This document shows, piece by piece, positions 59,006 to 64,000 of a DNA stretch of 64,000 nucleotides. The translations under genes and the position numbers were made by a program. The stretch spans positions 744,001 to 808,000 of the forward strand of contig NZ_CP046654.1 in NCBI RefSeq assembly GCF_009759685.1, in the 5' to 3' direction. Source of the stretch: Acinetobacter baumannii. Lineage in GTDB: Bacteria > Pseudomonadota > Gammaproteobacteria > Pseudomonadales > Moraxellaceae. A model generated the notes under the pieces. It was not told the origin of the DNA. It was given only the letters and a program-made list of their open reading frames with translations, and made no database searches. Numbering within the stretch: the first letter of the stretch is position 1; each line of letters opens with the position of its first letter.

Positions 59006-59815
59006 TTAACTTTTTGGCTTAAGTACTTTTTTATGTAATTGAGCCAATCCTTCAACCATTTTTTCTTGTACTTCTTGAGTCAAACTTTTTACATCATGGC
59101 CTTCTACCGAAATAGGAGGAAGTGTAAGTAAATGGGCTGTTACTTTCGGCATTTCTAGCACACGTTGAATATGCTCAACGAATGACATCTCACCAATAAA
59201 TGGTGCAACGGTATCTAACTCACCATGACGGTTTACGTAACAGATTAAACATACCTGTACCGGACGCTGAGCTTCGATAGCAGCTCCGAGTAAACGACCA
59301 TGAACCCGCTTAACAGAATGGCCATCTGTAGTAGTCGCTTCAGGGAAAAATAAAACCGGAATATTTTGCTTTAAAAATTCGGTAATTTGCTCTCGAATTT
59401 TAATGGAGTCACCTGATCCACGTTTAATAAATAAGGTGCCCCCACCTTTCGCCAAATTGCCAAGAATAGGCCACTTTTCTATCTCGGCTTTAGCTAAGAA
59501 GAAGACACGTGCACCTGAACCTAAAACGGCGATATCAAGCCAAGAAATATGGTTACTCACCCATAAAGCGGGCTCTCTAGGGATTGTGCCATGTACTTGA
59601 ACTTCAAGATTAAATACTTGGCATAAACGACGACAGAAATATTGAACATATCGAGTGTTAACAGGGTTATTTGGATCTTTATAAAGTCCATGACGATAAA
59701 CTAAGTAAAAACCTTCACTGATTGCCGCAGTCGCTGAAGTAACTTTTTTTCCGTATAAACCTATTTTTGAAAATTTCTTTAACGTTGAATTCACTATACT
59801 TTGCGTTTGAGTCAT
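59006..59815 (-). CDS. Lysophospholipid acyltransferase (PlsC family)
   Basis: A 269-residue membrane-associated acyltransferase. NHISWLD (HxxxxD, about 90) and the FFPEATTTDG motif (about 157) form the catalytic core; LFIKRG and VQVCLICY are other conserved blocks. It acylates 1-acyl-glycerol-3-phosphate or a related lysolipid (not OlsA-specific on sequence). The stops of this gene and the PLD lipoprotein gene touch at 59005/59006 from opposite strands. Confidence 0.9.
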   Translation of the reverse strand: MTQTQSIVNSTLKKFSKIGLYGKKVTSATAAISEGFYLVYRHGLYKDPNNPVNTRYVQYFCRRLCQVFNLEVQVHGTIPREPALWVSNHISWLDIAVLGSGARVFFLAKAEIEKWPILGNLAKGGGTLFIKRGSGDSIKIREQITEFLKQNIPVLFFPEATTTDGHSVKRVHGRLLGAAIEAQRPVQVCLICYVNRHGELDTVAPFIGEMSFVEHIQRVLEMPKVTAHLLTLPPISVEGHDVKSLTQEVQEKMVEGLAQLHKKVLKPKS

Positions 59816-60018
59816 AAAATTTCACTAACGATCAATCATTGTTATACCCATCTCGAGCCATTCTATACGTTTCGGAATAAACTTGCATCGCTGTGTGATA
59901 GACACAAATAAAAATAAAATGCGCTGTAGTTAATCTAAAGAATAAGAGTAAACCCTTTCCCCTTTTGCCCAAGTTTCCTCTAGAATAAAGTTTTACCTTA
60001 TTCAGGATTTATAGCCAC

Positions 60019-61353
60019 GTGGAATATGTTGATCGGCATCAAGGCGGTGAACGCACAATATTAGTGAGTGTGTCTGTACAATTATTAGATGATCTGGATG
60101 CCGAAGAATTTGCTCTACTTGCACAGTCAGCTGGTGCAGATATTCTTGAGCACATTAAAGTTCAACGTAATAAACCGGACCCTAAGTTTTTTATTGGTTC
60201 AGGTAAAGTTGATGAGATTGCAGAACAAGTTCAGGACTTAGAAGCAAGTCTTGTTATTTTTGATCATGCATTAACCCCTGCCCAAGAGCGTAATTTAGAA
60301 AAGATTTTAAAATGCCGCGTTATTGACCGCACCGGTCTCATCTTAGATATTTTTGCCCAGCGCGCGCGGACCCATGAAGGTAAATTACAAGTTGAACTTG
60401 CTCAGTTAAAACATTTATCAACCCGTTTAATCCGTGGTTGGTCTGCTGATTTTGAACAACAAAAAGGTGGTATTGGTTTACGCGGTCCCGGTGAATCACA
60501 ACTCGAAACAGACCGTCGTCTCATTCGTGTTCGTATTACCCAGTTAAAAGATAAGTTAGAGAAAGTCCATCAAACCCGTATGCAAGGACGAGCTGCAAGA
60601 CAAAAAGCTTCGATCCCAACTGTTTCATTAGTCGGTTATACCAACGCGGGTAAATCAACCTTATTTAATATTTTAGCGAAAAGTGATGTGTATGCAGCCG
60701 ACCAACTATTTGCAACACTTGATCCAACCTTACGCCGTCTAGAATGGGATGGAATTGGTACGGTGGTTCTAGCAGATACAGTAGGGTTCGTACGAAACTT
60801 ACAACATGATTTGGTCGAATCATTTAAAGCAACTTTAGAAGAAACGCTTGAAGCTACCCTGCTTTTACATGTCATCGATAGCAGTAGTCATGACATGCTT
60901 GACCAGATTGAAGCAGTTGAAGGTGTATTGAAGGAAATTGGCGCGGATGCACCCGTACTTCGTGTTTATAACAAAATTGATTTGAGTGGCGAAGAGGCAA
61001 AAATTATTTATTCAGAGCCCCATGTTCCAGATCGTGTTTATGTATCTGCACACTCAGGGTTAGGTCTAGATTTACTTCGCCAAGCCGTACAAGAATGTCT
61101 AATGGGACAACTTCAACACTTCTCATTGGTACTTAAACCTGCTTATGGCAAATTGCGTACTCAACTTTATGCTTTAAATGTCATTCAATCTGAGCATTAT
61201 GACGATGAAGGGCTATTACATATTGATATACGAATTGCACCTCATAAGCTTGAGCAGTTAATTCGCCAAGCCAAACTCCCTATAGATGAGATATTAGGTG
61301 AACGCGCAAGTCAGTTTAAAAGACCACTGGAAGAGTTTGAAATCAAGCACTAG
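60019..61353 (+). CDS. hflX: GTPase HflX
   Basis: A 444-residue GTPase. The N-terminal HflX domain holds KFFIGSGKVDEIAEQVQDL and GLILDIFAQRARTHEGKLQVE; the central coil has GGIGLRGPGESQLETDRR (about 152). The G domain has GYTNAGKSTLF (P-loop, about 212), ADTVGFVRNL (G3) and NKIDLSG (G4). It splits or rescues ribosomes under heat stress. It starts at GTG with a weak ribosome site. No hfq gene is upstream here, unlike enterobacteria. Confidence 0.95.
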   Translation: MEYVDRHQGGERTILVSVSVQLLDDLDAEEFALLAQSAGADILEHIKVQRNKPDPKFFIGSGKVDEIAEQVQDLEASLVIFDHALTPAQERNLEKILKCRVIDRTGLILDIFAQRARTHEGKLQVELAQLKHLSTRLIRGWSADFEQQKGGIGLRGPGESQLETDRRLIRVRITQLKDKLEKVHQTRMQGRAARQKASIPTVSLVGYTNAGKSTLFNILAKSDVYAADQLFATLDPTLRRLEWDGIGTVVLADTVGFVRNLQHDLVESFKATLEETLEATLLLHVIDSSSHDMLDQIEAVEGVLKEIGADAPVLRVYNKIDLSGEEAKIIYSEPHVPDRVYVSAHSGLGLDLLRQAVQECLMGQLQHFSLVLKPAYGKLRTQLYALNVIQSEHYDDEGLLHIDIRIAPHKLEQLIRQAKLPIDEILGERASQFKRPLEEFEIKH

Positions 61354-61395
61354 ATCAGTTAAAACTTGATAAGTAAACTTTTAGAGATAAAAAAT

Positions 61396-61767
61396 ATGGA
61401 TAAGATCAAAAGTATAGACTGGGCAGCATGGGTAGGAACCTTACTACTTATTATCGGTTTTCGCGAAGGCTCAGTCGTCGTTATGCGTGCTTTTGGTCAT
61501 CCAGAGTTAGGCAATCTGGTAGGTTTAATTAGTTTACTTATCGTTTTACTGATTTGGCGTAAATTTAAGAAAATCCCGCTAAGACTTGTCGATACTAACA
61601 ATAAAGTCATGAAAGAAAGTGGTTTTGCTTTTTTACCCATTTGTGCAGGCTCCTTAATTATGCTGGTGCATATGGGTAAAGAAATTCCGCTATTTCTTTT
61701 TGTTTTGGTAGTGAGCACCCTTATACCCTTGTGGGTCTATGCAAAAATGGCAAAACATTGGTTATAA
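61396..61767 (+). CDS. lrgA: LrgA/CidA family holin-like protein
   Basis: A 123-residue protein with four membrane helices. LGNLVGLISLLIVLLIWRKF and SGFAFLPICAGSLIMLVHMG are the family blocks. With LrgB it modulates export or murein hydrolase activity and possibly pyruvate transport. The ATG at 61396 follows GAGATAAAA; an open frame begins earlier at 61366 without support. The next gene, lrgB, starts 11 bases after it. Confidence 0.82.
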   Translation: MDKIKSIDWAAWVGTLLLIIGFREGSVVVMRAFGHPELGNLVGLISLLIVLLIWRKFKKIPLRLVDTNNKVMKESGFAFLPICAGSLIMLVHMGKEIPLFLFVLVVSTLIPLWVYAKMAKHWL

Positions 61768-61777
61768 GGAGAATAAA

Positions 61778-62452
61778 ATGTTTATGATTCTTTATGGATT
61801 TTTGATCACTTTAGTTGGCTATCTTTGTGCAAAACCATTAAACCGCCGCTTTCCTCAAGTTCCTCTTTTAGTTTTCGGCATGTTCATTGTCATTGGGCTA
61901 TTGTCAATTTTGAAAGTTCCCTATGAAGAATATCGACTTTACGTAAATGATTTATTCAGCCATTTATTAGGCTATGTCACGGTTGCTTTAGCTATACCTT
62001 TGGCTGCAATGCGTTATGACGATTTACCTCTTAAATCGGTGATTGGTATTTTATGCTTTGCCAGCATTAGTGCCGTTGCTTTACCAATGGGCCTTGCTTA
62101 CCTATTGCATATGTCTGAGCCGACTATTTTGGCTTTTGCTACACGTGCAGTAACCACCCCAATTGCTTTAAACATCGCGACCTTATTACATGCTCCAGAG
62201 ACATTAGTCACTCTCATTGTGATTTTATCCGGAGTTATTGGTGCAGCATTTTCACCATTTTTACTTAAGCATATACACGATGAAAGAGCATCAGGTTTAG
62301 CTCTAGGCTTAGCTGCACATGCAATTGGAACTGCCCAAGCTTGGCAACGTGGACCTGTAGCAGGTCGTTATGCGGCATTTGGTATGGCATTAAACGGTGT
62401 ATTTACTGCTATTTGGCTACCAACCTTCATGTTATCTTTTGGAATACACTGA
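61778..62452 (+). CDS. lrgB: LrgB/CidB family membrane protein
   Basis: A 224-residue protein with about seven membrane helices. FATRAVTTPIALNIATLL (about 126), and AAHAIGTAQAWQRG (about 187) are the LrgB signatures. AAGGAG lies seven bases before the ATG at 61778. Paired with lrgA, this is the two-gene operon controlling autolysis-related functions in many bacteria. Confidence 0.92.
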   Translation: MFMILYGFLITLVGYLCAKPLNRRFPQVPLLVFGMFIVIGLLSILKVPYEEYRLYVNDLFSHLLGYVTVALAIPLAAMRYDDLPLKSVIGILCFASISAVALPMGLAYLLHMSEPTILAFATRAVTTPIALNIATLLHAPETLVTLIVILSGVIGAAFSPFLLKHIHDERASGLALGLAAHAIGTAQAWQRGPVAGRYAAFGMALNGVFTAIWLPTFMLSFGIH

Positions 62453-62536
62453 TTAAAAAGTAGTTTAAATAAACATTGAACCCGTTATTAATTACAAATA
62501 AGATGGACCTTTCAAATCTAAAAGGATTTTTTGATT

Positions 62537-62980
62537 ATGGGGAAATTTTTTGTTGGAGCTTTGCTCCTAGTGGGAATAAATACAGCTACTTTTGCAGCTG
62601 ATATTACAGGTCTTTGGCAAACGATTGATGATAAAACAGGTACACCTAAAGCACATGTAGAAATACGGAAAGAGGCAAATGGTACTTATGCAGGTAAAAT
62701 CGTAAAAATTACACCGCGCCCAGGTTATACGCCAAAAGAAATTTGTGATAACTGTCCTGCGCCTTATACCAATAAGCCTATTTTAGGCTTAGATATCGCA
62801 ACCGGGCTCAAGCAAACTGATAATTCAACCTATACAGGTGGAAAAATTCTAGACCCAAATACGGGTAAAGTTTACGGATTAAAAGCAAAACTCAGTGCAA
62901 ATGGTAAACGTCTACACATGCGCGGTTACCTTGGGGTATCTGCTTTAGGTCGTAATCAGATCTGGATTCGCCTAGAATAA
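62537..62980 (+). CDS. DUF2147 exported protein
   Basis: A 147-residue protein. Signal peptide (GKFFVGALLLVGINTATFA), then a lipocalin-like beta barrel with GLWQTIDDKTGTPKAHVEI, CDNCPAPYTNKPILGLDI (a conserved CxxC) and RMRGYLG-type end HMRGYLGVSALGRNQ. DUF2147 proteins are periplasmic and of unknown role. ATG 62537 is used; a TTG at 62531 is in frame. Confidence 0.88.
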   Translation: MGKFFVGALLLVGINTATFAADITGLWQTIDDKTGTPKAHVEIRKEANGTYAGKIVKITPRPGYTPKEICDNCPAPYTNKPILGLDIATGLKQTDNSTYTGGKILDPNTGKVYGLKAKLSANGKRLHMRGYLGVSALGRNQIWIRLE

Positions 62981-62991
62981 ATATCTTAAAA

Positions 62992-63022
62992 ATAAAAAAG
63001 CCGTTTCAGCGGCTTTTTTTTA
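62992..63022. terminator. Bidirectional terminator between DUF2147 gene and apaH
   Basis: AAAAAAGCCG-TTTCAG-CGGCTTTTTTTT between the two convergent genes. Confidence 0.9.
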
Positions 63023-63862
63023 TTACATAACAGGATTGCTCACAGAAAAAGCTTGTTGATCTTCAAGACGATAAGCAATTAAGTTTTTACCCCATACACA
63101 ACCACCATCAACATTTTGGATGTGCTCACTAATAGTTCTACCCTCTAGAGCAGCCCAATGTCCAAAAAATATTTGATGGGTTTGTGCAGCCTTACTTGGA
63201 AATTCAAACCACGGTAAATAACCTTCTGGCATTGGTGCATCTAAAGTATCTTTAAAACTAAACTCCAAAGCCCCTTCTGCATTAGTTAAACGCATACGAG
63301 TTAAGTAATTGGTAATACAACGTAAACGTTCATTACCTGTCAAATCATCTGTCCAAAGATCGGGTTTTGAACCATACATTTCAGCTAAAAATGCATCTAG
63401 CACAGATAAATCATCATGCGCCAATACAGCCTCAACTTCTTTTGCCAATGCAGCAGTTTTTTGTGCATCCCAAATACAAGGTACACCTGCGTGCGTCAGT
63501 ATTGTTTGCTCATTTGGAAATAAACATAACGGCTGTTTACGTAACCAATCGATAAGATCATCACCATCCACGGCGTCAATAACATCCCGCGTGCGATCTT
63601 TTTCTTTAATTTCCTTAAGACCGCGAGCACCGGCAATCAGGGTTAAATCATGATTACCTAATACAGTAGCAGCAGCCCCTCGATCAGCTAGTTTTTTAAT
63701 AAAACGTAGAGCACCTACAGAGTTTTCACCACGTGCAACCAAGTCACCAGCAAACCAGATAAAATCTTGATCAGGGTCAAAACGTATTTCTTTTAATAGC
63801 GCTTTAAGTGCCTCAAAACAACCTTGCACATCTCCAATTACATAGTTATAGCGCTTAGTCAT
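63023..63862 (-). CDS. apaH: Symmetrical bis(5'-nucleosyl)-tetraphosphatase
   Basis: A 279-residue metallophosphoesterase that splits Ap4A into two ADP. GDVQGCFEALKALL (about 10), FAGDLVARGENS, VLGNHDLTLIAG, LTHAGVPCIWD and FFGHWAALEG are the motifs in the correct order. Its start overlaps the rsmA stop (63863), the usual rsmA-apaH arrangement, so it is translated with rsmA. Confidence 0.96.
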   Translation of the reverse strand: MTKRYNYVIGDVQGCFEALKALLKEIRFDPDQDFIWFAGDLVARGENSVGALRFIKKLADRGAAATVLGNHDLTLIAGARGLKEIKEKDRTRDVIDAVDGDDLIDWLRKQPLCLFPNEQTILTHAGVPCIWDAQKTAALAKEVEAVLAHDDLSVLDAFLAEMYGSKPDLWTDDLTGNERLRCITNYLTRMRLTNAEGALEFSFKDTLDAPMPEGYLPWFEFPSKAAQTHQIFFGHWAALEGRTISEHIQNVDGGCVWGKNLIAYRLEDQQAFSVSNPVM

Positions 63863-64000
63863 TTATGCCACCATTTGATCTGCCAAAGCCACAAACTCTG
63901 CAAGAGTTAAAGTTTCTGGACGAGCCATTGGGTCGACTCCTGCTTTCTCGAAACCATCCTCTGCCAACATGCCTTTAAGACTGTTTCTTAGCGTTTTACG
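63863..64000 (-). CDS. rsmA: 16S rRNA dimethyladenosine transferase (3' end, partial)
   Basis: Only the last 45 residues and the stop are in the window (minus strand). [20 protein letters not shown] and [19 protein letters not shown] match the C-terminal helical domain of RsmA/KsgA, which dimethylates A1518 and A1519 of 16S rRNA. The stop abuts the apaH start. Confidence 0.9.
   Translation of the reverse strand, partial: RKTLRNSLKGMLAEDGFEKAGVDPMARPETLTLAEFVALADQMVA

Overview
The window is chromosomal DNA of an Acinetobacter, most likely A. baumannii or a close member of the A. calcoaceticus-baumannii complex. The reasons are the low G+C, AT-rich intergenic DNA; the aspS-to-ilvE interval holding a lipooligosaccharide outer-core (OC) locus, which is where A. 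baumannii carries it; Acinetobacter-type ELM1/GtrOC1 and pda1 proteins; and a rRNA operon with an Ile-Ala tRNA spacer. No insertion sequence, integrase, prophage, CRISPR array or resistance gene was seen. The species call is inference from gene content, not from a database comparison.

Layout. 1-8.6 kb: the end of an acyl-CoA dehydrogenase gene, a divergent LysR/GST pair, psiE, an RcnB-like protein, a hairpin-rich intergenic repeat, a phospholipase D-family protein, the zinc receptor znuD with a Zur-like palindrome, and a DUF4184 membrane protein. 8.8-20.3 kb: aspS, the OC locus (gtrOC1-gtrOC2-pda1-gtrOC3-gtrOC4 on the minus strand, then a plus-strand beta-propeller gene and three further glycosyltransferases), then ilvE. 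20.3-25 kb: glnE, an orphan histidine kinase and tRNA-Leu(CAA). 25.2-33.8 kb: queA, two paralogous membrane proteins plus lemA (an inserted module), then tgt-yajC-secD-secF.

33.8-48 kb: housekeeping genes (coaBC, radC, a bestrophin-like channel, rnm, yciB, yciI, mnmC, yajQ, trxC), several thioesterase, rhodanese and hydrolase genes, two lipoprotein genes (one only 34 codons) and a dihydrolipoamide dehydrogenase-like flavoprotein. 48.1-53.9 kb: a complete rrn operon on the minus strand (16S, tRNA-Ile, tRNA-Ala, 23S, 5S) with two tandem promoters and a strong terminator. 54-64 kb: a YfiR-YfiN-YfiB-type cyclic-di-GMP module, a metallophosphoesterase, a phospholipase D-family lipoprotein, a lysophospholipid acyltransferase, hflX, lrgA-lrgB, a DUF2147 protein, apaH and the 3' end of rsmA.

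How the genes work together: the OC locus builds the outer core sugars of LOS. queA and tgt make the queuosine modification of tRNA, and yajC-secDF drive the late stage of protein export. The yfiRNB trio is expected to tune c-di-GMP from envelope signals. Many start codons were placed at an internal ATG rather than the longest open frame, using ribosome binding sites and family N-termini. The parts that look least described are the LemA plus two DUF3137-like proteins module and the structured repeat near 3.9-4.1 kb.
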